The translations under genes were made by a program, and so were the position numbers. This document shows positions 39,816 through 49,599 of a stretch of 64,000 bases of DNA, one piece after another (the first letter of the stretch is position 1; every line of letters starts with the position of its first letter). This DNA comes from Kitasatospora purpeofusca. GTDB taxonomy: Bacteria > Actinomycetota > Actinomycetes > Streptomycetales > Streptomycetaceae. A model generated the notes under the pieces. That model was not told where the DNA came from. It did not search any database and saw nothing but the letters and a program-made list of their open reading frames with translations. The DNA lies in NCBI RefSeq assembly GCF_000718025.1, contig NZ_JODS01000033.1, forward strand, positions 14,352 to 78,351, given 5' to 3'.

Positions 39816-42137
39816 TCAGGCTCCGTTCGCGAAGAGCGAGGCGATGGTGCCGGCGGAGGAGTCGGCGAGGCACACCCGTCCGCCGCCCGCCGTCCAGGAG
39901 AGGTTCTGGGGGTCGGTGCCGCGGAGGCCGGTGAACTTCCACCTGGGCCTGCCGTCGGCGGGGTCGAGGGCCCACAGCACGGCGTCCGCGCCCAGCCGGT
40001 ACACATTGCCGTCGGCGCACTGGCGCCGGGCGACCGGTGGCAGCCCCTGGTCGGACTCGCGCGGCAGCGGGGTGCGCCGGCGGACCGCGCCGGTGGCGGC
40101 GTCCAGGGTGCCCAGCGAGGAACCGCCGTCGGTGTCCTTCAGCAGGCAGAACAGCAGGGTGCCGTCCTCGGAGGCGACGACGGCGCCGCCGGAGCCGCCG
40201 GCCGCCGGGAGCACCCCCGGCACCGTCCAGACCGGCGAGCCGGTGGCCGCGTCCAGGGCCGACAGCACACCGTCGACGACGGTCAGGAAGCGTCCGCCGA
40301 CCGCGCCGACGGCCGACAGGACGGTGTCCCGGGACCAGAGGGTCCGCCCGTCCCGGTCCAGGCCCTGCACGGTCTTCTCCCCTCCGACGAGCACTTGGTC
40401 GCCGTCCGGCGGCAGGGCCCCGAGCAGGGCGAATCCGTCGAGGCCGCGGAACCACGCGGTCGCCCGGGCCGCGAGGTCGACCGCCCAGACGTGGCCGCCG
40501 GTGACCTTGCCCGTCCCGTCGCCGAACCCGAACAGGTACGCCCGGCCTGCCCGGACGCCGACGAACTGGAGCACCCCGCCCGTCCGGAACCCCTCGGTCT
40601 CGGCCCGCCAGGCCTCCTTGCCGGTCGCCGGGTCGACGGCGACCAGGGCCGTGGTGGACGACACGGTCGGCTGCCCCGCCTCGGTGACCACGGCCATCTT
40701 CGTCGCGCCGGTGTACAGCAGGCCGCCGTCCAGGACCGCCCGCCGGCCGGCGACCCTGGAGGCCGCCAGCCGCAGCCCGGTCGCCCGGGCGTCGAAGGTC
40801 CAGGCCGCGGTGCCGTGCCGGTCGAAGGCCGCCAGGCCGCCCTCCCCCACGCCCACCACCAGGTCACCGGCGGCGAGCGCCTGCGAACAGGGCTCCGGCG
40901 GCGAGGTCTTCCAGGACAGCACGCCCTCCTTGACGTCCGCCCCCGTGGGCCGGTCGACGGCCTGCGCCGCGCCGGACGCCGTCGCTCCGGGGGACTTCCC
41001 GTCCGAGGAGGCTCCGGCGGGCGTCCGCCGGCGCTGCCGGACCACGACGACGGCGACCGTCCCCCCGGCGGCGAACACCCCGCCGCCGATCCCCAGGCCG
41101 AGCAGCAGGGCGCGCCGGGGCGGGCGGCGCTCCAGGACGCCCTGGGCGGTCAGGACGTCCTGGGCGGTCGGGGCCGGGAGGACCGGCCCGTCGCTGACCG
41201 GGGAGACGGCGGAGACCGGGGAAATACCGGGAGGTGGGGCCGGCTGCGGGGCGGTCAGCAGCCGCCGCACCGCCAGCACGTCCGCGGCCACCCCCGGCGG
41301 GAGCCAGCCGCCGGAGGTCTGCGGGCGGCCGGTCCGCTCGACGAGCTCGACCAGCTGACGCGGCGTCGGCCGGTGCGCCGGGTTCTTCGCCAGACAGCCC
41401 GCCACCAGGTGCCGCAGGCCGTCCGGCAGCCCGCCGAGGTCCGGCTCGGTGTTCACCACCCGGAACAGCACGGCCGCCGCCACGCCCTCGCCGAACAGCG
41501 GCCGGCCGAGCGCCGCGTGGGCGACGGTCGAACCCAGCGAGAACACGTCGCTGGCCGGCGTCAGCGGCTCGCCGAGCGCCTGCTCGGGCGACATGAACGG
41601 GGCCGAGCCGATCACCGAACCGGTGGTGGTCAGCCCGGTGTCGTCGGCCGCCCGGGAGATGCCGAAGTCGATGACGTGCGGGCCGTCCAGGGCCAGCAGC
41701 ACATTGCCCGGCTTGAGGTCCCGGTGGATCAGCTCCGCGCGGTGGATCTCGCCCAGGGCCTCGGCGAGCCCCGCGACCAGGGTCCGGAGCGTCCCCTCCG
41801 GCAGCGGGCCGTGCGCGGACACCGCCCGCTGGAGCGGCACCCCGGCCACGAACGCCGTCGCCATCCACGGCATCGCGGCCTCGGTGTCGGCGTCCACCAC
41901 CGGCGCGGTGAACGCCCCCGACACCCGCCGCGCGGCCGCCACCTCCTGCCGGAACCGCGCCCGGAACGACCCGTCCCCCGCCAGCTCCGGACGCACCACC
42001 TTCACCGCGACGGTCCGCCCGCCGGCCGCCCGGCCCAGGTACACCGCCCCCATGCCACCGGCCCCCAGCCGGCCGGCCAGCACATAGGGCCCCGCCCGCC
42101 GCGGATCCGTCGGTCCGAGCTGCTCCACCGTGTCCAC
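39816..42137 (-). CDS. Ser/Thr protein kinase with PQQ-type sensor 2
   Basis: The 773-residue protein is a tandem paralogue of the downstream kinase: GRLGAGGMGAVYLGRAAGGR, VAVKVVRPE, HRDLKPGNVLLA, VIDFGISRAA, FMSPEQA. It has a helix ALLLGLGIGGGVFAAGGTVA and an outer propeller with repeats TTALVAVDPATGKEAWRAET and AVLWALDPADGRPRWKF. The kinase halves are closely similar whereas the propellers have diverged, suggesting duplication followed by change of sensed signal. It is preceded on the same strand by the StyA-like gene 53 bases away. Confidence 0.9.
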   Translation of the reverse strand: MDTVEQLGPTDPRRAGPYVLAGRLGAGGMGAVYLGRAAGGRTVAVKVVRPELAGDGSFRARFRQEVAAARRVSGAFTAPVVDADTEAAMPWMATAFVAGVPLQRAVSAHGPLPEGTLRTLVAGLAEALGEIHRAELIHRDLKPGNVLLALDGPHVIDFGISRAADDTGLTTTGSVIGSAPFMSPEQALGEPLTPASDVFSLGSTVAHAALGRPLFGEGVAAAVLFRVVNTEPDLGGLPDGLRHLVAGCLAKNPAHRPTPRQLVELVERTGRPQTSGGWLPPGVAADVLAVRRLLTAPQPAPPPGISPVSAVSPVSDGPVLPAPTAQDVLTAQGVLERRPPRRALLLGLGIGGGVFAAGGTVAVVVVRQRRRTPAGASSDGKSPGATASGAAQAVDRPTGADVKEGVLSWKTSPPEPCSQALAAGDLVVGVGEGGLAAFDRHGTAAWTFDARATGLRLAASRVAGRRAVLDGGLLYTGATKMAVVTEAGQPTVSSTTALVAVDPATGKEAWRAETEGFRTGGVLQFVGVRAGRAYLFGFGDGTGKVTGGHVWAVDLAARATAWFRGLDGFALLGALPPDGDQVLVGGEKTVQGLDRDGRTLWSRDTVLSAVGAVGGRFLTVVDGVLSALDAATGSPVWTVPGVLPAAGGSGGAVVASEDGTLLFCLLKDTDGGSSLGTLDAATGAVRRRTPLPRESDQGLPPVARRQCADGNVYRLGADAVLWALDPADGRPRWKFTGLRGTDPQNLSWTAGGGRVCLADSSAGTIASLFANGA

Positions 42138-42190
42138 CTCCCCCGTGAGTTTTCACACCCTAGGCGCCACGGCGCGATCATGACAGCCGA

Positions 42191-43438
42191 TCAGCCGCTT
42201 CGCCCCGGCCGCGGGAGGGTGGCCAGGTAGGCCGCCGTCAGCTCCGGCGTCGCCAGCCAGGCCGCGTGGTCGGCGGGTTCGGCGTAGGTGTTGGCCAGTC
42301 GGCGGGCCACCTGCTCGTGCTCGGCGGCCGCGCCGAACACCCCCTGGAGGTGCTCCGGCATCGTCAGCAGGTCCGCCGTCAGCGCCACCCCGTGGCGGGC
42401 GTGCCGCTCCCAGAAGCCCTCGAACAGCTCCGTCATCCACTCCGCGGTGAACGGCCCGTCGCCGCGCCCGACGATCGCCCGCAGATAGGTCTCGGCCGCC
42501 CGCGCCGCGCTGTTGGCGCCCTGGCCGGTGATCGGGTCGTTGACCACCAGCGCGTCCCCGATCCCCAGCACCGCCGCCCCGCCGTCCGGCCGCGCCACCG
42601 GGTGCCGCACCACCGGGGTCAGCGCGCCGTAGAGCGACGCACCCGCGTCGGTCGGCTCGGCCGCCGCCCACAGCTCCGCCTCCCAGGGCAGGTACTCCGC
42701 CATCAACTCCCGCATCCGGTGCAGCTGTTCGGTGCCGGACGGACGGTCGCCGAAACAGTCGAACGCGCTGCCGGGCACCGCCTCCCAGAGCAGGATGTCG
42801 CACGGCCCCGAGCGGGTGAGGGCGGGCTGGAGGTACAACTCCCCCACCCCGGGCACCGCGTGCATCCGCGCCCGCGGTCCGGCCGCCGGATCGGGCGCGC
42901 CCACGCCGTGCGCGTACAGCGCCGCCAGCCGTCGCTGCGGGGCATCGAACGGGGAGCGGGCGGCGTCGCGCGCGAAGATCCCGGCCAGCTCGCCCCGTCC
43001 GACCGCGACCAGCGTCAGTTCGTGGGCCGCCGCCGACCCGGCCAGCCCGGCCCGGTCCAGCTCCCGGTACTCGACCCGCCCGCCGCGCTCCTCGACCAGC
43101 TCCAGCCAGCGCGCCATCTTGATCCGCTGGTCCACCGACTGCGCGGGCTCGTCCAGCGTCATGCTGAACTCCAGTGCCCGCAGTCCGGGTTCGGGCACCA
43201 GCACGGCGTCCACCGACCGCACCTGCGGCGCCTCCCCCGCCCACAGGTCCAGCCCGGCCGCCCGCTCCACCCGCAGCGCCGGGCCGAACATCGCCTGCGT
43301 CGACAGCACCGGCCCCGCCCGCAGCTCCCCCGCCGTCCGGCCGGACACCACCGTCACCTCGTACCCACCGGCCGCCAGCAGCCCCAACGCCACCTGCAGC
43401 CCCGCCTGCCCCGCCCCGACGATCGCAACCCGACGCAT
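42191..43438 (-). CDS. StyA-like flavin monooxygenase
   Basis: The 415-residue protein starts with the FAD Rossmann motif RRVAIVGAGQAGLQVALGLL. It continues with features typical of styrene-monooxygenase (StyA)-type group E enzymes, including AGPVLSTQAMFGPALRVERA and a later GIGDALVVNDPITGQGANSA for flavin binding. Such enzymes epoxidise alkenes using reduced FAD from a separate reductase. No reductase gene is adjacent. The family assignment is moderate; a related flavoprotein hydroxylase is possible. Confidence 0.75.
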   Translation of the reverse strand: MRRVAIVGAGQAGLQVALGLLAAGGYEVTVVSGRTAGELRAGPVLSTQAMFGPALRVERAAGLDLWAGEAPQVRSVDAVLVPEPGLRALEFSMTLDEPAQSVDQRIKMARWLELVEERGGRVEYRELDRAGLAGSAAAHELTLVAVGRGELAGIFARDAARSPFDAPQRRLAALYAHGVGAPDPAAGPRARMHAVPGVGELYLQPALTRSGPCDILLWEAVPGSAFDCFGDRPSGTEQLHRMRELMAEYLPWEAELWAAAEPTDAGASLYGALTPVVRHPVARPDGGAAVLGIGDALVVNDPITGQGANSAARAAETYLRAIVGRGDGPFTAEWMTELFEGFWERHARHGVALTADLLTMPEHLQGVFGAAAEHEQVARRLANTYAEPADHAAWLATPELTAAYLATLPRPGRSG

Positions 43439-43541
43439 CCCGCACCTCCGTGCCGACGACGAACGAAGGAGGTGATGCTACGTCAGTCCGAATGCGAGGA
43501 GGTGCGGTTCCGCACCGGAACGCCGACACCGGCGGGCACCC

Positions 43542-44573
43542 TCAACTCCCCGGCGCGGCCCCCGCCGAGCTCTCCCGCACCACCAACTCCGCCGCCAGCT
43601 CGACCCCCTCCGCCCCCACCGGCGCATCGGAACGCAACTGCGCCAGCAGCCGCCCGACCACCGTCGTGGCGATGGTCCGCAGCGGGAGCCGCACCGAGGT
43701 CAGCGGCGGGTGGAGGTGGCGGGCGAGGGGGGTGTCGTGGAAGCCGGTGACGGCGAGGTCGCGGCCGACCTGGAGGCCCTCCGCGCGGGCGGCCTCGTAG
43801 ATGTCGAGGGCGGCGAGGTCGTTGTCGGCGGCGAGGGCGGTCGGCCGGTCCGGGCCGCGCAGCAGGGCGCGCAGGCCGCCGGCGGGGGGTGCCGGGGCGA
43901 GGGAGAGGCCGAGGCGGGCGGCCTCGTGGTGGAAACCCTCGCGGCGGGCGGCGAGCCACGGCAGGGTGGTGGCCGCGCCGACGAAGGCGACCCGGCGGTG
44001 GCCGCGGGCGGCGAGGTGGCGGGCGATCCCGGCGGTGGCGGCCGTGTTGTCGATGTCGGCCCAGTGTTGCGGCAGGCCCGGCCCGGTGCGGCCGAAGGCG
44101 GCGAAGGGGATGCCGACCCGGGCGGCGTGGGCGGCGCGGGGGTCGTCGGGGAGGACGTCGGCGAGGACCAGGCCGTCGACCTGGCGGGCGGCCACCACAC
44201 CGTCGATCACCGCCCGGACGTCCTGCTCCCCCGCCGCCGGGCGGAGGAGCAGGACGTGGTGGCCCACGGCCCCGGCCGCGTCGACGAGGGCCTCGAGGAA
44301 GCCCGCCATCAGCGGGTTGGGGTCGAAGGGGTCGTCGACCGGGGCGAGGTAGCCGATGGTGCGGCGCTCGCCGGTGCGCAGCGACCGGGCGGACTGGTCG
44401 GGCCGGTACCCGAGCCGCTCGATCGCCGCGTTGACCCGGGCGAGGGTGTCGGGGCGGACCCGGTGCGGGGCGTTGAGTGCGTTGGAGACGGTCTGCCGGG
44501 ACACCTCGGCCGCCCGGGCCACGTCCGCGATGGTGGTGACGCGGCGCGCGGGGCGTGCTCCCGGGGTGGTCAT
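43542..44573 (-). CDS. LacI-family transcriptional regulator
   Basis: The 343-residue protein has the LacI DNA-binding head TTIADVARAAEVSRQTVSNA and hinge (RVNAAIERLGYRPDQSARSL), followed by a periplasmic-binding-type ligand domain (TIGYLAPVDDPFDPNPLMAG; VDGLVLADVLPDDPRAA; TALAADNDLAALDIYEAARA). It lies 43 bases downstream of the alpha-galactosidase gene on the same strand, so it is the last gene of the sugar operon. It probably represses the operon until its sugar is present, through the palindrome at 50989-51006. Confidence 0.92.
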   Translation of the reverse strand: MTTPGARPARRVTTIADVARAAEVSRQTVSNALNAPHRVRPDTLARVNAAIERLGYRPDQSARSLRTGERRTIGYLAPVDDPFDPNPLMAGFLEALVDAAGAVGHHVLLLRPAAGEQDVRAVIDGVVAARQVDGLVLADVLPDDPRAAHAARVGIPFAAFGRTGPGLPQHWADIDNTAATAGIARHLAARGHRRVAFVGAATTLPWLAARREGFHHEAARLGLSLAPAPPAGGLRALLRGPDRPTALAADNDLAALDIYEAARAEGLQVGRDLAVTGFHDTPLARHLHPPLTSVRLPLRTIATTVVGRLLAQLRSDAPVGAEGVELAAELVVRESSAGAAPGS

Positions 44574-44616
44574 CGGTTCTCCTTCACATGGGTGCCGCCC
44601 CGCCGGGCGCCGGCCG

Positions 44617-46374
44617 TCAGACCCGGCGGAGGGTCAGCAGGCCGCCCCGGGGGACGTCGACGAGGCCGCCGTCCAGGTGGACGGTCGAGGTGCCGACGGT
44701 CCGGCCGCGGGCGTCCTGGACGGTCGCCTCGGCGGTGCCCCGGCCGCCGGTGAGGCGTACCCCGGGGTCGGCGTCGGCGTTGGCGACCAGCAGCGTACGC
44801 CACTCGCCGGCGGCCTCCGTGCCGGTGGCGACGGGCAGTGCCGCGTACCGGGCGACGACGGTGGTGCCGTCGCCGACGGCGCCGACCATCGGGTAGCCGA
44901 GGTCGGGCCGGGCCGGCCGGAACTCGCCGAGCTGCAGGGTGTCGACGTGGTCGCGGGAGACGCCGAGCCAGAAGGCGAGCGCCTCGCGCTGGGCGGGGCT
45001 CTGCACGGCGAGGTCGACGGAGATCTGCGGCACGCCGAACAGGACGTTGATCAGGTGGCAGGCGATCTGCTCGGCCGGTTCGGTGGGGTGCCACATCAGC
45101 ATGTCGGAGTGGACGGCGAGCGGTCCGGCGATCAGCCGGGTGTCGACGACGCGCTGCCGGTTCTCCTGCGAGCTGAGCGGGCAGTCGACGGCCCGGACCA
45201 TGGTGGCGTAGGGCCACAGGCCGGGGCTGACGTAGGGCTGGCGGTGCTCGATCATCGACTCTGGCGCGGCGGCGACGGTCCGGCGGCGGATCTCGGCGAG
45301 CAGCAGGTGCAGGCCCTCGTCGACGGAGACGCAGTCGGCCTCGGGCCCGGGGGCGGGCGGGTCCTGGACGCCGAACCAGTCGATGAAGTCGACCTTGAGC
45401 CCGTCCATGCCCCATTCCTCGACGGCCCGGGCGAGCCGGTCGACCAGGTGGGCGCGGACCGCCGGGTACCGGGGGTCGACCACGACGGCGCCCATGTGGG
45501 GGGCGTCGACGAGGGTGTACCGGCTCAGTTCGGCCCAGGCGGCGCTGTCCTTCCCGATGAACGGGAGCGCGTACCAGAGCATGTACTGGACGCCGAGGTC
45601 GTGGACGCGGGCGACGTGGGCGGCGGTGTCGGGCAGCGAGTGGGGTTCCCAGTCACCGCAGTGGGCGTAGCCGCGGGTGCGGTCGGTGGTCATCCAGCCG
45701 TCGTCGACGATGATCGTGTCGAGGCCAAGCTCCTTGCCGAGGGCGGCCTGCCGTTCGACGGTCTCGGGGGTGATGTTCTGGTGCAGCGCGTACCAGGTGG
45801 AGTACGCGGGCAGGCGGGCGGCGGTGGGGACGTGGACCGGGCGGCCGTCGGTCCACCAGTCGGCGAGTTCGGCGAGGCTGCGGCCGAAGTGGCGGCCGGA
45901 GGTGTCGATGCGGACGGTGAGGCGGCCGGCGGCCTGGACCCAGAACCGGAACTCGCCGGTCTCCTCGACGACGCCGGCGCTGGCGAGCACCTCCTCGCGG
46001 TCGGTGGCGAAGGCGCAGACCGTGGTGTCCCCGGTGCCGACCAGGGCGGCGACGGGGGCGCCGCGGGAGAGGCTGGTGCGGCGCGGGGCGTTCCAGGCGG
46101 TGGGCAGCCAGCCGGTGCCGCGCGGGTCGGGGGTCCAGTAGGAGGTGACGTCGACGCAGGGGGTGCGCCACTCGATCCGGACGTCCCCGGTCCCGCCGTC
46201 CGGGTCCTCGGCGGTGACCTCGATGACGCCCTCGCTGAGGACGTGCACGCTCGCCGTCCCGGCGACCAGCAGCTCCAGCCGTCCGGCGTCGGCGCCGGGC
46301 AGGTCCACCGGGCGGGGGCGCGCGGTGGTGGCGGGGGCGTGGGGCTCCCAGATCTCGTCGCTGGTGTCCGTCAT
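44617..46374 (-). CDS. Alpha-galactosidase-like hydrolase, GH36 type
   Basis: The 585-residue protein has an N-terminal beta-sandwich, then a TIM-barrel with GLDTIIVDDGWMTTDRTRGY, MLWYALPFIG and GMDGLKVDFIDWFG. Asp329 in KVDF is the expected nucleophile of clan D enzymes (GH27/31/36). IEHRQPYVSPGLWPYATMVR and CPLSSQENRQR complete the family signature, and a small C-terminal beta domain ends the protein. No signal peptide, so it acts inside the cell on imported alpha-galactosides. ATG 46374 is nine bases before the upstream permease stop. Confidence 0.85.
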   Translation of the reverse strand: MTDTSDEIWEPHAPATTARPRPVDLPGADAGRLELLVAGTASVHVLSEGVIEVTAEDPDGGTGDVRIEWRTPCVDVTSYWTPDPRGTGWLPTAWNAPRRTSLSRGAPVAALVGTGDTTVCAFATDREEVLASAGVVEETGEFRFWVQAAGRLTVRIDTSGRHFGRSLAELADWWTDGRPVHVPTAARLPAYSTWYALHQNITPETVERQAALGKELGLDTIIVDDGWMTTDRTRGYAHCGDWEPHSLPDTAAHVARVHDLGVQYMLWYALPFIGKDSAAWAELSRYTLVDAPHMGAVVVDPRYPAVRAHLVDRLARAVEEWGMDGLKVDFIDWFGVQDPPAPGPEADCVSVDEGLHLLLAEIRRRTVAAAPESMIEHRQPYVSPGLWPYATMVRAVDCPLSSQENRQRVVDTRLIAGPLAVHSDMLMWHPTEPAEQIACHLINVLFGVPQISVDLAVQSPAQREALAFWLGVSRDHVDTLQLGEFRPARPDLGYPMVGAVGDGTTVVARYAALPVATGTEAAGEWRTLLVANADADPGVRLTGGRGTAEATVQDARGRTVGTSTVHLDGGLVDVPRGGLLTLRRV

Positions 46375-46382
46375 GGTTCGGT

Positions 46383-47291
46383 TCAGCCCTTCGTGGCACC
46401 GGCCAGCAGGCCGGAGATGAACTGCCGCTGGAGGACCAGGAAGAGGACCATCATCGGCAGGGTGGATATGGCGGTTCCGGCGAGGATCGAGCCGTAGTCG
46501 GTGTTGGCCTTCATGCCCTGGAGGGTGGCGAGGGCGACCGGCAGGGTGTGCATGTCGGTGCTGCGCAGGGCGATCAGCGGCCAGACGAAGCTGTTCCAGG
46601 AGCCGAGGAAGAGGAAGATGCCCAGGGCGGCGAGCACCGGCCGCATGACCGGTACCACGATGCCGAACAGCACCCGGAGTTCGCCGGCGCCGTCGACCCG
46701 GGCGGCGTCGAGGAGTTCGTCCGGCATGGCGCTGAGGGACTGCCGCATCAGGAAGATCGCGAACGGCACGCACAGGCCGGGCAGGATCAGCGCCTGGTAG
46801 CTGTCGAGCATCCCGAAGGACATCATCATCTTGAACAGCGGGACGAGCATGACCTGGTCCGGCACGACCAGGGTCGACAGCAGTACGGCGAACAGCACCG
46901 TGCGGCCGCGGAACCGGAACTTGGCGAAGGCGTACCCGGCCAGCAGCGCCACGACGAGCCCGCCGAGGGTCTGCAGGCCGGACACCAGCAGCGAGTTGAG
47001 CAGCACCCGGCCGAGGCCGACCCGGTCCTGGAGGTGTCCGATGTTGTCGCCCAGGTGGGAACCGGGCAGCAGCTTCGGCGGCCAGGAGAAGATCTCGCCG
47101 TCGCTGCGGGTGGCGGAGACCACCAGCCAGTAGAACGGGGCGATCGACAGTCCGGTGACGGCGGCGAGCACCAGGGTGAGCGGCCAGCCGCGGACTCGGC
47201 GCCAGGGGCTCGGGCCGGTCGGCGCCGGCTTGGCGGGCGGGGCCGCCGGGCCCGGTGCGACGGGCTCGACGGAGGTGGCGGCAGAGGTCAT
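46383..47291 (-). CDS. Carbohydrate ABC transporter permease, MalG-like
   Basis: The 302-residue protein has six membrane helices (first: WPLTLVLAAVTGLSIAPFYW). It carries the EAA loop that contacts the ATPase, in the form DELLDAARVDGAGELRVLFG. The overlapping ATGA with the upstream permease gene shows coupling. With the neighbour at 47288 it forms the membrane channel of a CUT1-type sugar importer. The ATPase is not encoded here, consistent with use of a shared MsiK-type ATPase in streptomycetes. Confidence 0.92.
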   Translation of the reverse strand: MTSAATSVEPVAPGPAAPPAKPAPTGPSPWRRVRGWPLTLVLAAVTGLSIAPFYWLVVSATRSDGEIFSWPPKLLPGSHLGDNIGHLQDRVGLGRVLLNSLLVSGLQTLGGLVVALLAGYAFAKFRFRGRTVLFAVLLSTLVVPDQVMLVPLFKMMMSFGMLDSYQALILPGLCVPFAIFLMRQSLSAMPDELLDAARVDGAGELRVLFGIVVPVMRPVLAALGIFLFLGSWNSFVWPLIALRSTDMHTLPVALATLQGMKANTDYGSILAGTAISTLPMMVLFLVLQRQFISGLLAGATKG

Positions 47292-48220
47292 TCGCGTTCT
47301 CCCATCAGGCGCATCTGGGCCGCGCCGAGCACCGAGACGAGCAGGGTGAGGGCGTAGGCGATGGCGGAGGCGTAGCCGAAGTCGAAGTAGCGGAAGCCGT
47401 TGTCGTACAGGTACATCGAGACCGTGAGGGTCGCGTTGTCGGGGCCGCCGCGGGTCAGGACGTAGGGCTCGTCGAAGAGTTGGAGGGTGCCGATGGTGGA
47501 GAGCACCACGGTGAACAGCAGCACGGGCCGCAGCGCGGGCAGGGTGACGGAGCGGAACCGGCGGACCGGTCCGGCGCCGTCGACCATGGCCGCCTCGTAC
47601 AGCTCCTTGGGGATGCCCTGCAGGCCGGCCAGGTAGATGACGGCGTTGTAGCCGGTGTAGTGCCAGGTCAGCACGAGGACGACGGCCATCCGGGCCCAGA
47701 AGCCGTCGCCGAACCAGTCGACGGTGGGCAGGCCGATCGAGTCCAGCAGGTTGTTGACCGCACCGTCCTTGGTGTTGAGGAGGAAGGAGAACAGGATGCC
47801 GGTGGCGACCAGTCCGGTGACGGTGGGCATGAAGACGCCGAGCCGCCACACGGTGCGCCAGCGGACGAACGCCGCGTTGAGGCCGACCGCGAGCAGGAGG
47901 GCGAGCGCGAGCATCACCGGGACCTGGACCACCAGGATCCGGGCGGTGTTGCCGAGCGCGGTCCAGAACAGCGGGTCGTGCAGCAGCCGTTGGTAGTTGG
48001 AGAGGCCCGCGCTGTGGGTGACGCTGCCGGAGCCGGCGGTCAGCGACAGCAGCATCGAGGAGATGATCGGGTAGGCCTTGAAGACCCCGAACAGGATCAG
48101 CGCGGGCGCGAGCAGCAGGTAGGGCACGGCCCGGCGGCGGAGCCTGGCGCGCCGGACGGCGGCCGGGCGGACCGCCGCCGGGGCGGCGGGCCGGGTGACC
48201 GGAGGAGCGGCGGCCGTCAC
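47288..48220 (-). CDS. Carbohydrate ABC transporter permease, MalF-like
   Basis: The 310-residue protein has six helices (first: AVPYLLLAPALILFGVFKAY) and the EAA loop KELYEAAMVDGAGPVRRFRS. LFDEPYVLTRGGPDNATLTV near the last helices is a hallmark of the MalF-like partner. GTG 48220 overlaps the stop of the binding-protein gene (GTGA), which selects this start over others in the long open frame. Confidence 0.92.
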   Translation of the reverse strand: MTAAAPPVTRPAAPAAVRPAAVRRARLRRRAVPYLLLAPALILFGVFKAYPIISSMLLSLTAGSGSVTHSAGLSNYQRLLHDPLFWTALGNTARILVVQVPVMLALALLLAVGLNAAFVRWRTVWRLGVFMPTVTGLVATGILFSFLLNTKDGAVNNLLDSIGLPTVDWFGDGFWARMAVVLVLTWHYTGYNAVIYLAGLQGIPKELYEAAMVDGAGPVRRFRSVTLPALRPVLLFTVVLSTIGTLQLFDEPYVLTRGGPDNATLTVSMYLYDNGFRYFDFGYASAIAYALTLLVSVLGAAQMRLMGERE

Positions 48221-49560
48221 TTGATCTTGCGCCCGGTCTGCTGGGCCAGCTGCTTGGCCGCTTCCTGGAGCGCCTCGGCCGGGTCGCCGCCCTTGACCAG
48301 GACCTTGGTCTGGGCGTCGCTGACCAGCTTGAGGGCGCGGGCGTAGTCGCCGGAGTAGTTGGTGGCGTCGCCGCCCTCGGAGAGCAGGTCGGTGAAGGTC
48401 TTCAGGACCGGCTGGCCGCCGTAGTAGGCGCTCGGCTCGCTGTAGATCGGGTCCTGGTAGGCGGCGGTGAGCGCCGGGAAGACGCTGCCGGCCTTGAACA
48501 TGGCGTTGACCGAGTCGGCCCGGGTGAGCGCGTACTCGACGAACTTCCAGGCGGCGGTGCGGCGGGGGCTGGAGGCGGCGACGGCCAGGTGGGTGGTGTT
48601 CACGATGGCGGTGCGCTTGCCGCCGGGGGTGACGGCCGGCGGCCGGGTGAGCCGCCAGTTGCCGCTCAGGTCGGGGAACTTGGTCTCGATGTAGTGCGCG
48701 GCCCAGGACGGCTGCGGGCCGGCGCCGAGCTGGCTGTCCTTCATCTGGGTGCGCCAGGCGGTGGAGCCGGGCGTCTCGATGACGAGTCCGGCGTCGTTGA
48801 GGCGCTTGACCAGGGTGAGGGCGCGGACGCACTCGGGCGAGGTCAGGGTGATGTCGCCCTTGAGGTCGAAGTAGAACGCGCCCTGCTGCTGCATCAGGGA
48901 CTGCAGGAAGTCGACGTCGGGGCCGGGGGTGCCGGGCTTGTTGATGCCGAGCACGCCGACACCGGGGTTGGCCGCCTTGAAGGCGTCGGCGCCGGCGATC
49001 ACGTCGTCCCAGGTCTCGAACGTGGTCGGGTCGAGCTTGGCCCGGTCGAACATGTCCTTGCGGTAGAAGAAGCCCTGGGCGTTGACCTCCCAGGGGAGGG
49101 CGCGGGCCTTGCCGTCCTTGTCGGTGACGACCGGCCACAGGCCCTTGGCGAACTTGTCCTTGTGGGCGTCGGCGCCGAGCGCGGAGAGGTCGGCGAGGCC
49201 GTTGGGGAACTTCTCCAGGTAGCCGGGCAGGTAGTCGCAGCCGATGTGCAGGACGTCGGCGAGGCCCTGGCCGCCGGCCGCCAGGCCGACGGTGATCTTG
49301 TCCCAGATGGCCGGGTTGCCGACGTCCTGGACGTCGACCTTGATGCCCGGGTTGTCCTTCTCGAAGGCGGGCACGACGCCGCGCAGGGCGTCGGCGGCGC
49401 TGGTCCAGGACCAGACGGTGATGTTGCCGGTGGCGGCGTCCCCACCGGAGGAGCCGGAGCCGTTGGAGCCGCCGCAGGCGGCGAGGGCGCCGCCTGCGGT
49501 GAGGGTGAGCAGGCCGGCGCCGGAGGCGCGCAGCAGGTCGCGACGGGAGAGGTGTGACAT
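48217..49560 (-). CDS. Sugar-binding lipoprotein of ABC transporter
   Basis: The 447-residue protein begins SRRDLLRASGAGLLTLTAGG and has the lipobox LAAC, so it is a twin-arginine-type signal followed by lipid attachment at Cys. A Gly/Ser linker precedes an extracellular solute-binding domain of family 1 (ITVWSWTSAADALRGVVPAF; GGQGLADVLHIGCDYLPGYL; LPWEVNAQGFFYRKDMFD). It captures a sugar and delivers it to the two permeases encoded next; an alpha-galactoside such as melibiose or raffinose is suggested by the GH36 gene. Confidence 0.93.
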   Translation of the reverse strand: MSHLSRRDLLRASGAGLLTLTAGGALAACGGSNGSGSSGGDAATGNITVWSWTSAADALRGVVPAFEKDNPGIKVDVQDVGNPAIWDKITVGLAAGGQGLADVLHIGCDYLPGYLEKFPNGLADLSALGADAHKDKFAKGLWPVVTDKDGKARALPWEVNAQGFFYRKDMFDRAKLDPTTFETWDDVIAGADAFKAANPGVGVLGINKPGTPGPDVDFLQSLMQQQGAFYFDLKGDITLTSPECVRALTLVKRLNDAGLVIETPGSTAWRTQMKDSQLGAGPQPSWAAHYIETKFPDLSGNWRLTRPPAVTPGGKRTAIVNTTHLAVAASSPRRTAAWKFVEYALTRADSVNAMFKAGSVFPALTAAYQDPIYSEPSAYYGGQPVLKTFTDLLSEGGDATNYSGDYARALKLVSDAQTKVLVKGGDPAEALQEAAKQLAQQTGRKIK

Positions 49561-49599
49561 GGCATGCCCTTCTGAGGGGGTGGACGTCGAGCGGGACGG

